Shown in pieces: positions 43,869 to 54,008 of a stretch of DNA of 64,000 bases (position 1 is the stretch's first letter; each line of letters starts with the position of its first letter). The stretch lies in NCBI GenBank assembly GCA_019188255.1, contig JAETXT010000012.1, forward strand, positions 806,001 to 870,000. The letters run 5' to 3'. The notes beneath the pieces were generated by a model. That model was not told where the DNA came from and made no database searches. It saw only the letters and a program-made list of their open reading frames with translations. Source of the stretch: Verticillium longisporum (Eukaryota > Ascomycota > Sordariomycetes > Glomerellales > Plectosphaerellaceae). The translations under genes and the position numbers were made by a program.

Positions 43869-45873
43869 ATGGAGGCTTTGCACTACTACATGCTCTCTTT
43901 CTACATCCTCATAGTTGCACACCTCGTAGCCCGCCCTCTGCGGCAGGCCTTTTCCTACGTACGCGTGCTTTACGCCCAGCATCTGGCCTATCCATTGCTC
44001 GTCCGCCGGCAGCACTGGACGGGCGCCACCCGATGGGAGGCTCTGGCCGTCCTCTCGTACGCTGGCGTAAACATCGCCCTTCTGCTATACCCTTTCAGTG
44101 CCCTGCCCACGCTGAGAGAGGTGGAGAGACGAGCAGGCGTGGCTGCATTCGTCAATCTGGTCCCCCTCTCCATCGTCATTCGAACGAACGTTCTCACCTC
44201 CCTGTGCAACGTACCTCTCGGTACCGTCAACCTCGTTCATCACTGGATCGGCAGGGTCGCCATCGCCCAAGCGTTGATCCACGCTTTCATGGTCCTGGCT
44301 CTGCGGCCGAGGCCTGGTGCCGTTGTCGCGTCGGGATACATCGTAAGTGGCACTTGTCGCTCGCCGAAAGGCGCTGTACAGAGTAAAGACTAAGATCTTG
44401 CCAGGGACTCAGCACGCTGATGCTCATTCTGCCGTTGTCTGTGAGTGTAGCACGTCGGCGTCTTGGCCGCTACTTCTTCGTCACCCACCTCGTCCTGGCA
44501 GTCTCGGCATTGGCCGGCCTGGTATGGCATGCTTACCTTCTGCCCGTGCTCGTAAGCCGTGCGCTCATTACGGTGGGATGTTCTTGCTGGATTGTTGCGG
44601 CTTGCGTTCGCGCCGTCTGGTGGTATCGACAGGTCACCGTCCGCGTGCTCCGACTGGAACTGGATGACGGCGCCGCCCTCGTGACCGTGCACGCGGCCGC
44701 GCCCCTCCGGGCCTCGGCCGGCGACCATTTCAATAGCTACTTTCCGGCCTCGTTCCCGCGCTCGCTCCTGCCGGGGGTCCATGGCCACGCGAGGAAGCCC
44801 TTGTGGTTCAAGCCCGGCGATCTGGCCTCGCCGGACGGGGTCCGCACCATGTCGTTCCTCATGGCGCGCGACGGCACACTCGCGAGCCAGCTCGAGAGAC
44901 TGGTGGAAGGCGCTGCGCTGAAGCTGGGCGGCCCCTACGGACAGAAGTCGGACTTTCGCCAGTACGAGGACGTCATGCTGGTGGCCAAAGGCGCGGGCAT
45001 TTCCGGAGTGCTGCCTTATGCGCTGCAGCTCGCCGAGCGACGGAAGAGCACATCCAGCGCCTGCAGCAGGAAGAGACCGAGCTCGTGTTGAGCGCGTCGA
45101 GCGCGGCGGGGGAGCACCGACAAAGCTTCCAACGTCGACTGGACGCGGTTCGCAAGGAGCGAACATCTCTGTCGCGTGTGCTCTTCCATGACAAAACGCA
45201 ACGAGTCGACCTGTTGTGGATGCTGGAAAACGAGAAGCAGGAAAGATGGACAGCCGTCTTCTTCTCTGCAGTGCAGCGTCTGGCCCCAAGTTCCGTACGT
45301 CTGTCCTTCTTCCGGTGGGTGGCTGCTCTGACGTGAAGTTGCGGTGCTGCTGTCAATTGTCGTACTGCCGCCGCCTCGGTCCAGAGATTGCTTGTGGTGT
45401 GGTGTCTCTATCCCGGCCCCCGCACCTCCAGGCTCCGACCGTTCCCGCCTTCTGATCACTGGAAGTGCACCTCTGCCGCGCCGGGCGGGGCAGACGTCAT
45501 GGAGATGATGACGAACAGAATTCGAGAGAAGAGTACACGGACGCGAGGCGAAATGATTGTCATCAGTACGTGACCGTTCTTTCCTGCCGTCGTGCCTGCT
45601 GGGTGCTTCGGAGACTAATCCTGTTGGCATGGTTCAGATTGCGGAGACCCAGATTTTACCATGCGCATGCGTGCTGGTGTCATTGCGGCCATGGGCGGCC
45701 GCACGTTCATCGAGTTTGTTGAGTCCGAGTATCAGCCGAGGTCGCATCGACCGATTGATGCCGTCGTTGCGGGTCAGGCCGGCGGAAGGGGTGCTGGCAA
45801 GAGGGTGTGGGGCGGCAAGAGAAACGCGGCGTCGAGGCCAGTGACGAGAAAACGGCTACATGAAGCTGCCTAG
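43869..45873 (+). CDS. Ferric reductase-like oxidoreductase (FRE), one-base frame break
   Basis: Exons 43,869-44,342, 44,405-45,294, 45,385-45,565 and 45,638-45,873, all with GT-AG introns and CTRAY branch points. About six membrane helices; haem-ligand His pairs are intact (HHWIGRVAIAQALIHAF and THLVLAVSALAGLVWHAYL). The cytoplasmic part has LGGPYGQ, the NAD(P) motif VAKGAGISGVLPY, VDLLWMLEN and a C-terminal FVESEYQP. The usual FAD motif HPFT/S is not found; HARKPLWF stands there. After LAERR (near 45,043) the frame shifts by one base, and adding one base gives exactly 593 residues. Family members move electrons across the membrane to ferric iron. Ferric reductases are a recurrent Starship cargo family. 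Confidence 0.82.
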
Positions 45874-46281
45874 AATAGATTTTTCAATGCTGAATCGTAG
45901 CCACGAGCCTTGCGGCACGCGTCTCTACGCGTCGCCACGCGCCTTGTGCTCAACATATGACCGGACACTACTTTCGCCATGTCTGTGTGTATTGTACAGT
46001 ACAGTATGTGTGTTCAGCAGGGTTTTCTCGCGGTATGGATGAGTTGCTCTGACGAAACCCTCCAGCCCGGATGGGAACCCAGCTTGTCGCAATAGATTCG
46101 GCGTCGCACGTCTCCAATTCGATCCCGATCCGATCCCTTCACCGCCGCCTCCAGCATTCATTCGGCGGAACTGAAAATAAACCCCCTAGATGTCGGTTGT
46201 GACTTTTGACTTGCACTAGCCTGTTGCTTTCCGCAATTCGTTTTCTTTTTCTAGGCTCGCTGCGAGGCAACGCACTTGGCC

Positions 46282-46287
46282 TATAAA
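46282..46287 (+). promoter_or_regulatory. TATA box
   Basis: TATAAA about 90 bp upstream of the ATG at 46,377. Confidence 0.55.
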
Positions 46288-46376
46288 CCCACGCAGCTCC
46301 ATCCAGGTTTCCTCTCAACATAACATTTTCAGACACAACTTGCCTCCTCTGGTTCCATTCACTACAGACAATCGAT

Positions 46377-47963
46377 ATGGCCCCTAGGCACAAACGTAAG
46401 ACGGACGGCGATTCGTCTGAGCCGCTCTCCGGTTGCGTTATCACCGTCTGTGGCAAGTTTAATCGAACGCACCAGCAGATCGAGAAGGATATCAAGACGC
46501 TTGGAGGCACCTACAAGAAATCCTTCTCCAAACAAACCACGCACCTCATAGCCACCCGGGAGTCGTACAATAGGCCCTCCGACCTTGTTAAGAAGGCCAA
46601 AAAGCAGCACGACTGTAAAATCGTCGATGTGAAATGGCTGGAGAAGTGCTCTAAGTCTGGGTCGCAGGTGAACACCACGCCGTACCTTCTCGATCAGCAG
46701 GACGAGAACAAACAGGACATCTCCGACAGTCAGACCGGCGACGAGTCCAGCGACGAGTCCAGCAGCGAGTCCGGCGACGACTCTAGCGACGACTCTGGCG
46801 ACGGCTCTGGCGACCAATCTGAGAACGATCTGAGAAAGAATGAGCGGCATAAGAAGGAAGAAAAGGGCCGGCCCCTTAAAAATATGTACATCTGTGTGAT
46901 TGACACTCCCGAAGACCAAAACGTGGAGCAGTTGAAAAAGGGGATCCGTGCCTTGGGCGGGCAATATCAGACGACCGCCACAAAGAAGACCACCCACCTT
47001 TGTGCATCACAACAGCAATTCGATACCCTTCAGAAAGACATCTTGTATGCGCGTGACAACGGTGTTCTTGTCGTTAGCCTATCGTGGCTCAACGACACGC
47101 TCTACTTGAAGGAGCTTCAAAGCACTGGCAACTACGTCCTTCGGAGCAGCGAGAAGACGAGGTCAGAGGGCAGCCCGAGGAGAAGCACGTCCTCAAAGAA
47201 TCGAGGGAGCGAAGAGGAAAGCAGTGAGGACGAGGAAGAGAGCGATGAAGAGCAGTACGAGTCTCCTACCCGTTCGAACACGCATAGAGCACAGAACAGA
47301 CGCATGGCAACGCCGCCGGACTCCGAAGGTCGTCGATCCACCACGCCCGCTAAAAAGTCGGATCTATTCTGGAGCACCAATACGAAAAGGCTCCTTGCCA
47401 TGCCCCTGCACCCTCCCAAGGACCAGACACAAGTTGGAAGTACTTTCATCCAGCTTGTGTCCGATCCGGACCAGAAGACGGGCTCGAAAAACAAACCACT
47501 CGACGGGGAGATCGTGACCGAAGTGTACCGGGGGCAGCTTTTGGTTGCACCACCCGGGAAGAACCCAGAATATCCGGAATCCATGAGAGCCTTTCTCGTG
47601 CAAAGCAGTCGCTATGGGGGACACAAGGCAAGCTTTCGGCAACTCGGCAAAGTAGCCATGCCGTCGGGCACGAAGGCTGACTTTCCGGGACTGACTCTGG
47701 ACAAAATGAACGTCGTTCTTGTGGCATCCGATGAAGCCGAGAGGGTGTCCCTTGTGTTGTTTCTCGTTGATGGTACGAAACATCTGCAGCTTGCTTCTCG
47801 CACAACTCTGAACGACATCTTGGGCAATAAGAAGGGAGATCAAATCGTGATCGGGAGGAGGAAATTGGCCGGACAGAATGTTCCAAAGAAGATGAAGAAA
47901 ATCGAGGTTTCCACTGAAGTGTGGGACATGCTTGAGAGGAAGAACGACGGGGTGACTTCATAG
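46377..47963 (+). CDS. Tandem-BRCT protein with a novel C-terminal domain
   Basis: Intronless, 528 residues. BRCT 1 spans about 15-105 (LSGCVITVCGKFNRTHQQIE, TLGGTYKKSFSKQTTHLIAT, VDVKWLEKCSKSG). A Ser/Asp/Gly repeat linker (about 110-160) follows, then BRCT 2 about 165-255 (NMYICVIDTPEDQ, LGGQYQTTATKKTTHLCAS, VVSLSWLNDTLYLKEL). After an acidic Ser/Glu linker come about 210 residues (from SDLFWSTNTKRLLAMPLHPP to VWDMLERK) with regular beta/alpha composition that match no domain I know, including GQLLVAPPGKNPEYPESMRA. It is the longest and best preserved member of the local BRCT family and the only one with this C-terminal domain. Confidence 0.82.
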   Translation: MAPRHKRKTDGDSSEPLSGCVITVCGKFNRTHQQIEKDIKTLGGTYKKSFSKQTTHLIATRESYNRPSDLVKKAKKQHDCKIVDVKWLEKCSKSGSQVNTTPYLLDQQDENKQDISDSQTGDESSDESSSESGDDSSDDSGDGSGDQSENDLRKNERHKKEEKGRPLKNMYICVIDTPEDQNVEQLKKGIRALGGQYQTTATKKTTHLCASQQQFDTLQKDILYARDNGVLVVSLSWLNDTLYLKELQSTGNYVLRSSEKTRSEGSPRRSTSSKNRGSEEESSEDEEESDEEQYESPTRSNTHRAQNRRMATPPDSEGRRSTTPAKKSDLFWSTNTKRLLAMPLHPPKDQTQVGSTFIQLVSDPDQKTGSKNKPLDGEIVTEVYRGQLLVAPPGKNPEYPESMRAFLVQSSRYGGHKASFRQLGKVAMPSGTKADFPGLTLDKMNVVLVASDEAERVSLVLFLVDGTKHLQLASRTTLNDILGNKKGDQIVIGRRKLAGQNVPKKMKKIEVSTEVWDMLERKNDGVTS

Positions 47964-48564
47964 GCTGGATGAGCTCCTAGGATGTCGCTGGGCGAAGTAT
48001 CTGGAGTGCCATTAGAAACGTGCCGTATCGTGAGTAGTACTGTATCTCATACATTGATTCTGTAAGCCACGCAAGTCCTGATCCCGTCGAATGTCGCTAA
48101 TAATGTGTATGCCTGTCCGAACACCGTGCTGCTGATGCTCGCTGCTTTTTAATGTTGTTTATGTTCCTCATCAAGAGTCCGCATTACGTTGGACTGTTTC
48201 ACCATTGAAACGTCTTAGTATGCTTACATTGTTGGACAGTAATCACAGCAAGTTCGACTCTAGGCGGGCAAGTGATTTGCCTTGTTCCACCCATGGATCA
48301 CACGAGCTCGGCAAATCTTGCAGAAGCGACGTCTTCTCGTTTCCACCTATTTCTCTTTCTAGAGTAATGCGATCTGTCTGTTCTTTAATTTCATATCCTT
48401 CTGCAGTCTGGGAGGCCACAAACCGTCACTAAGGATGCTCACGCGCTTTCAGTAGCCAAGTGGTCCACGCTTTTTTTCCAAGTACGTCTACTGGAGGCCA
48501 GCCTTTCAAATTCCCTTGAATGCTACATATCAAGCCGTTGTTCTTCAGCGGACATGCGAATGCA
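47964..48564. other. Gene-free stretch
   Basis: Nothing recognised between the convergent BRCT and cyclin genes. Confidence 0.4.
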
Positions 48565-49122
48565 TCATTTCATCTGTAAAAAGTCGCTTGTTGCTAAGTA
48601 ATATTGGACTTCTTCTGTTAGTCTCGCTGGCTCAATGTTGACCTTCCAATCCAGAAGGCCCAGCAGGTTTTTTTCGATCCAGTTTACTTCGTGCTTCTGA
48701 AACCCTAATATCTGTCGATCTCTTTCGAAAATTCGACTTTCAGTAGTCCAGACTTGATTATTGAACGCGCGATCCCGTTGGCACTTGTTGGCAACCATCA
48801 GACAACTCAAGACAACGCGATGATTTGTGCACCTCCGGCCACGTCTTCCTATGCCGTTTTCGGACAGTTTATCGATAAAGAGGCCAAGATAGACCCGCGA
48901 TGCCATAAGTTCCAAAGGCGTAAGTTGAAGGCGTATCACAAGCTGCGTGATGAAGGCTTCCAGCGAGGGAGGATCCAGGTCCTTCGGGCATGCAGAATCA
49001 GTCGCATCAGGGTCGGTCGCATCACTGTATGCCACAGCAGAAGAAAGGGCGGCTACGTGGGCAATCATGTTCCTGGTGACACCCTGGCTCTGAAACCGAA
49101 CGAGCACGTCGGACTGCTTCAT
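48565..49122 (-). CDS. Cyclin, Pho85/Pcl-type
   Basis: Intronless, 185 residues from the ATG at 49,122 (the longer frame starts at TTG). A cyclin N-terminal fold spans about 50-165: PPSLEAFITQLVIRLQLTP, helix 2 VYLGLFIDKLSENG, TNHRVVLSCLMVANKCQRD, then NNQVW and the EVNWIEKNLLGLLDWKVNI helix. These match the Pcl1/Pcl2 class that activates Pho85-like kinases in budding and nutrient control. The length is close to the minimal cyclin box, with only a short N-terminal extension. A cyclin inside mobile cargo is unusual and may tap into the host cell cycle. Confidence 0.75.
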   Translation of the reverse strand: MKQSDVLVRFQSQGVTRNMIAHVAALSSAVAYSDATDPDATDSACPKDLDPPSLEAFITQLVIRLQLTPLELMASRVYLGLFIDKLSENGIGRRGRRCTNHRVVLSCLMVANKCQRDRAFNNQVWTTESRIFERDRQILGFQKHEVNWIEKNLLGLLDWKVNIEPARLTEEVQYYLATSDFLQMK

Positions 49123-49258
49123 GTCGAAAGGCAAGAGGCTGGATCAGGTGCGCGATAGCGCAGAAACATGGATGGACGGCAGAGTTTCGCTTTTTATGCA
49201 GGCCGGCACCGGCCGGATCACAGCTGTCCTGACAATTCTGTCTCCAATACCTGTTTCC

Positions 49259-49492
49259 TCATTTAGATCCGTCTCCATGTTCGTTCTCCTTCAGAAATTC
49301 AAAATGGGCCTGTGCAATCGGGCAGTCCGAAGTTCGCCTCCATTTCCACAAGTGACAAGCTGATTCGCTCATGAGTGCCGATTTGAGCACTGCGGCTTCC
49401 TCATGTGCGGAATAGGATATATTGCGGCGAGCCGGCGTCGCCGAAGCCCTGCTAGACTGGCCTTCTGGTCTAGGTACGAATGAAGGAGGCAT
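49259..49492 (-). CDS. Small orphan protein
   Basis: 77 residues from an ATG at 49,492. Basic Ser/Ala/Arg-rich start, then CHLWKWRRTSDCPIAQAHFE and a charged end. No family recognised and no splice support; it lies between the cyclin and the coiled-coil paralogue. Confidence 0.3.
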   Translation of the reverse strand: MPPSFVPRPEGQSSRASATPARRNISYSAHEEAAVLKSALMSESACHLWKWRRTSDCPIAQAHFEFLKENEHGDGSK

Positions 49493-49543
49493 GATCTTTC
49501 TTTTGTACTGAGATCCCTCCCGACTTACTTTCCCATCCTCACC

Positions 49544-49959
49544 ATGCGTGTTGACCTGGTCATCGCGGAGAGATCCGTTTTACCTACGTCATCAGAAGAT
49601 GGGGAGAAACCCAATTATGGCCACGCCCGTTGGCGTTGCCTCCACGGTGCTCCTCTCAGAAGCCTCGGGACTGTTCCGAAGCGGCGTTGGATGCAAAGAT
49701 CAAGGGTCTTCGCGACGAGAACGACAGATTGAAGCAAGAGATGTACGCATTGCGCGACAAGCAGCGCAGTAATCACGGACGCCTGGAAATCCTGCGCGAA
49801 CAGGGAGGTTACCAACGACAGGTGCTTCGGGAGCAAACCAGGGAGATAGCGGAGGTCATCAGCGTTGTGGAAGAGGTCTTTCTTGAGTATGAAGACTGGG
49901 TGCGAAGGTCGATGGGCTTCAGGTTATCTACACCCAGAATGGATCTTGCAAGCTGTTAG
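49544..49959 (+). CDS. Coiled-coil protein, paralogue of the gene at 273-803, with a frame break
   Basis: The ATG at 49,544 opens MRVDLVIAERSVLPTSSEDG, similar to the start of its paralogue. The coiled coil is read in another frame, from about 49,630 to the stop at 49,959 (KIKGLRDENDRLKQEMYALR, then IAEVISVVEEVFLEYEDWV). No donor/acceptor pair was found, and the shift fits one missing base. The coil and the conserved IA-VIS-V-F-EY--W block align with the 273-803 gene over about 65 residues. The acidic Ser/Asp tail of the paralogue is missing here. Confidence 0.6.
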
Positions 49960-50723
49960 CCGCTTGTCCGCATAACTCGTTTGCCGTACGTGGTGAGCGG
50001 GGTGAGACGTGCTTCTCCTTCGGATGCGGCTTGCGTGGCACAATCAGCAGTCAGAATACTCAATCAAGGCAAACGTCATCTTCCACAGAGATTGCAAGCG
50101 GACATCGCAACGCAGTATTTAATCCACCATGAAATGGAGCCAATGCATTGTTCTGCCCAGAGACTACTTCTCGCCTGAGGGGGCCGGTCCAGCTGGTCCA
50201 GCCCATGCAGCCTGTCCAGCCTGTCCGGCATCGGCCATGCGTTGATTGGGAGAGATAGGATCAGTGCAAATTAGAAAGCCATGAATCAATGGTCAATAAT
50301 CTGATTTATTCCAACGTTCCGCAGCGGCTTGAGTCTCTACGGTACTGTGGTCATCTCATGCCAGGTTGCGCAACCGCGCGGCTATAGTGTGTTCGCTCAG
50401 CGGGGAAGCCTCATGTCGGATCTGACCCAGGGTGCGCCGCTGTGCACCCACCATCGCCCGCTGAATGACGCATCTCATTGACACACCGCGACCCCATCCG
50501 TCCACTGTGACTGCCTACGTAGTCGACAATAAACTCTGACAGGTTCCCACTACAGTCCATGAGAAACTCAAAATCCAGAATCATGCCATGCTTTAATCAG
50601 GATTGCGATAATCCAGGATGAGCCTCAACAGGAGAAGAAAAACAACGGCCATATCTACGCTACTGTGCGCCTGCGACTGCGCCTTCGCTGAATTGGGCCA
50701 GCCTGCGTCCGCCCACCTTCACC
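49960..50723. other. Gene-free stretch
   Basis: Nothing recognised. Confidence 0.4.
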
Positions 50724-51776
50724 ATGGAAGGGATGCCCTATGAGATCATCCGCGAGTTCGTCTCGTATCTAGACTCGCGAAGCCTTCTCAATTTGGCACT
50801 GACTTCCAGTCACTTCAACCATGCCTGCTTGTCCGAGGCTTCGCGTCACCTCTGCGTACTCAACACCCTTTCGGCACTGTCGGGTCTGGCGCACCACATC
50901 AAACAAACAAGTCCGCTCACACGAGCTCTCACGGTGTATCATGGCGAGTGGCCGAAGTGCGACTACAAAGCGTGGCAGCTTCACCCGCTCCAGGTGTACG
51001 AAGCGCACCCTTTTGTGTCGCAATCTCCGTCGAAGAAGGAAAAAGCTTTACAGGCCTTCCCACGCTATCGTCACTTCGTAGCGGACGAGGGGTCTAGAAG
51101 TCGCCATGGGGACATCCGTCGACTGAACCAGATTTTGAGTTCTCTGCCACAGCTCGAGCGGATCACAATCTCCCATGCCTGTTCCCATGCGCGGAAACCG
51201 AAGAAAAACGTCCAACTCACCCGACTGTGCCAACAGATCTGGCTATCCCCGTGCCGGAGAAACGCAGTCGATCGACTCGCGAGTGATATTCTGACAGTGC
51301 TTCCTAACTACGCCCGCATCCAGGACGTGAAGATTGAAGGCACACTGAACCTTGAGTCCATCGCCCCTCTGCACGCGGCGCTGGGTTCCGTGACCAAGCT
51401 CGACATCCAATCGATGAACATGGCAAACACTACTCCTGCAATGTTCCAGTCCTTCTTTTCCTTGTTTCCCGCTTTGCAAGACCTCCAAATGAATTTTTGC
51501 CGCCACAATGGACTGACCGTCATCCCTCTCGATCACTTGGACTGTCCCAACCTTCGCTCAGTATATCTTGCCAACGTACGTGCGGCAGTCCTTGCGTTAG
51601 TGCGGTTCATGCAACGACACCCCGTCATGGAATGGCTACAACTCGACGATCCAGCGCTGGTGGACGGCCACAGTGTTTTGGGCTACCCACGCAGCTGGTT
51701 GTTCGGCATCAACTCCAGATTAACACTACGGATAACGGGCACTGACACAGCTCCCTGTGGTCCTCTCAGCTTCTAA
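50724..51776 (+). CDS. F-box protein with leucine-rich C-terminus
   Basis: Intronless, 350 residues. The F-box is at the very start (GMPYEIIREFVSYLDSRSLL, then LALTSSHFNHACLSE), the Skp1-binding motif. The rest holds irregular Leu-rich repeats (LPQLERITISHA, FPALQDLQMNFC, LDCPNLRSVYLANV, HPVMEWLQLDDPAL), as in the large fungal F-box families that select SCF ubiquitin-ligase substrates. No lesion seen. Substrate unknown. It is the second F-box gene in the window, and unlike the ankyrin one it is intact. Confidence 0.75.
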   Translation: MEGMPYEIIREFVSYLDSRSLLNLALTSSHFNHACLSEASRHLCVLNTLSALSGLAHHIKQTSPLTRALTVYHGEWPKCDYKAWQLHPLQVYEAHPFVSQSPSKKEKALQAFPRYRHFVADEGSRSRHGDIRRLNQILSSLPQLERITISHACSHARKPKKNVQLTRLCQQIWLSPCRRNAVDRLASDILTVLPNYARIQDVKIEGTLNLESIAPLHAALGSVTKLDIQSMNMANTTPAMFQSFFSLFPALQDLQMNFCRHNGLTVIPLDHLDCPNLRSVYLANVRAAVLALVRFMQRHPVMEWLQLDDPALVDGHSVLGYPRSWLFGINSRLTLRITGTDTAPCGPLSF

Positions 51777-52279
51777 GTGGGTATGCCGGGCACGAGTCCT
51801 GCCAGAGCGTTGGGGATAAGCATAGTGAAGAGGTCTTCCGCAAGTGGTATCCACAGTCAATTGTTAGGCAGGGGATAGGACTACATCTATAAAAATTCTG
51901 GCCCTCCGCAGCCCTTATATATGCGCTTTCGCAGTCCCTCCCCCTAACCAGCCCCCTGTTCGGTGGCTCCATACGTGCCTCCTGACAAGCCACATGCAGA
52001 TGCACGGCAGGCCGGCGAGATGTTGGTAGAACCAAGACAACTTTCGGCTGATGATCAATCGTAAGGATATGCCCGAAGGCTAAGAGCTATGATAAAGACA
52101 GCCGAGAGTGAGGCTTGAGTAGGGAGCGTGCAGATGTGAAACTGACCGGTCGGAAAGTCTCCTGACAATATAAGATAAAGGAAGAGTGTGTGCAAACAAA
52201 CGAGCTCGTACATTAAATCCAAAACAAGTACACCATTGCAAACCATCTACCGCACCCGAATCAGACTTGATGGGGCTGC

Positions 52280-53040
52280 TTACATGGTGCGGTTTGGAGC
52301 CTCGCCGAAACAAACAGCTTTCTGCTTCGCCCATTCCTCCGCGCCAAATTTAGACACAATGGCCTCTTCGCAAATCTCCATTGCTCTTGGACCAACTACA
52401 TCACTAAGTGGTATTTCTGTAGGAGCCCAGATCGCCAAGCAAGTCATGGATCCGTCTGGCTGCCGAGTGAACCCCTGAAAGTCTTCTACCTCAAAATCCT
52501 GGCGATTACTGAGCTTGGCAGCCTTTGTGATGTTGGTTCTCTTCGGCTTCGGCTCGAACGATGATTCTCTGGCGCGTTTTTGGGACGAGATTGGGTAGTG
52601 CCCGGCTTCGACCGTGACAACGCTGGTGGGGAAAACTTGTCACTACGGACCCTTCTCCATCGTTGCGTTATGAGGCTTCATGGGGCGTCACTTACGTGCT
52701 TTTTTGGTTTGGAAGAAGCCGGTAGATCAGCTTGGAGAGTTGCGTCACCGAGAGTGGCTACGGTCTTGCCACTTTCGAGCAGGCCACATGGGAGCGTGGC
52801 AGGCGTCGCCACGTTGGGTGTCAGCCTGCTGGCTTTTGGACTGGTCGTCGTTTGCCCCGCTTCCTTGGCGAACAAGACCGCTTGACCGACTGGACGATGG
52901 TCATGGTCGGGGTCGTCTGAAGACTGCACGGAAGTAACTTTGACGGATCCGATGTGTGGTTGCACAACTTGCTTCTCCGTTGCGGTAGTTGTTGGGTTAG
53001 GGACTGCAGGCCTCTCGCCTGGAGAGTGCAAGTGTTCCAA
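52280..53040 (-). CDS. Orphan two-exon protein with a small chromatin-domain-like C-terminus
   Basis: A first frame (53,040 down to a GTAAGT donor at about 52,691) is Thr/Pro/Ser-rich. After an AAG acceptor near 52,634 a second frame runs to a TAA at 52,280: a basic stretch (KRARESSFEPKPKR), then FEVEDFQGFTRQPDGSMTCL and a helical end (RAMEICEEAIVSKFGAEEW). This last part faintly resembles chromo or chromo-shadow domains (W/F, DG turn, final helix), but the match is weak. Phases at the intron differ by one base and the first ATG is not resolved, so start and splice are provisional. The second frame has no early ATG and must be an internal exon. Confidence 0.42.
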
Positions 53041-53048
53041 AGGCTCAT

Positions 53049-54008
53049 GGCGTGTATTCTGGTCGTTGCACAGGGTGAGTGGAAGGAGGAGCTGTGCTGA
53101 GAAGATGATGAATTGTGTAAAGTGGAAGGGAAGCCTTTGTATTTATGGACAAAATTCTGCGATGAGTAAGCCATGCTTCCCTCAGTTTGTCCCTCAGCTA
53201 GTCGTGGCCGTCACGTCACTGTTCTCATCGACTCACGAGCAAGGGAGAACGACGGCAGGCCCCTAGCGCCTCGGGTAGTGATGGTCAGAGGCACGAATAT
53301 GGTGCTTCGAGTGACGTTGGAGCTGGCCTACTCTGGATGCCAAGACCAGTCTGCGAGGAGTTCCAGAGGGCCTCGTGAAGAGTCAACTGCGACCAAGCAC
53401 AATGTTGGTAAACACATATCTGTGTAAGAGTCATTCACGTGCCACAGAGCTCGTGGCCCAGGTTTGAGATCTTTATTACTGAGGTATACTCTGTGAAGCA
53501 CCCAACACATCCTATAATCCCAAGTTCCAACGACAACCATCGGATAAATACGAGCCTTTGAAGGATATCGGAAGCCAGCATGCAGAGCGGCCCCGACGAT
53601 AGCCCATTTGCGATGGCACTGGTTTCAACTCAAAACTCGTAGTAACAGGGATCAAAGAAGAACAGAGAGCCTGGCATATCTTGAACGAGTGGTAAGGCAG
53701 ATCCTCCAGCACCGTGCCCGCCATGGAAGACCAGTCAACCCGACTCCCGCATAGTTGTCGGCAGCGGTGACAGTGGACCTCGACTGCACGTCATACCTCA
53801 GCATCCTTTGAGGAGGCAAGATACGAGGGGGGTCCCTTGCTGTGTGCGAGTTCTCTTGTTCCTCTTGTCGCATGCCTCCGACGTCGCAGTTCTGCAATTC
53901 GATGGACTTATCGGTCTGGTCCTCACCCGATTGCCCGGCCCGCCATACAAACTGCCTCTGTCGAACGATTGGCGGCATTCGCCTGCAATTCCTACGATTG
54001 CTTGATGC
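53049..54008. other. Gene-poor stretch
   Basis: Several overlapping open frames on both strands, none with a domain or convincing splice sites. Confidence 0.35.

Noticed and set aside
45008..45069. Intron explaining the frame change in the ferric reductase
   Set aside because: GTGCTG...CAG has a length that fixes the frame but would delete the conserved LPY..LAERR segment; a one-base loss fits better.
44390..45289. Minus-strand frame of 299 codons opposite the ferric reductase
   Set aside because: Low-complexity antisense translation; the plus strand has haem and NAD motifs.
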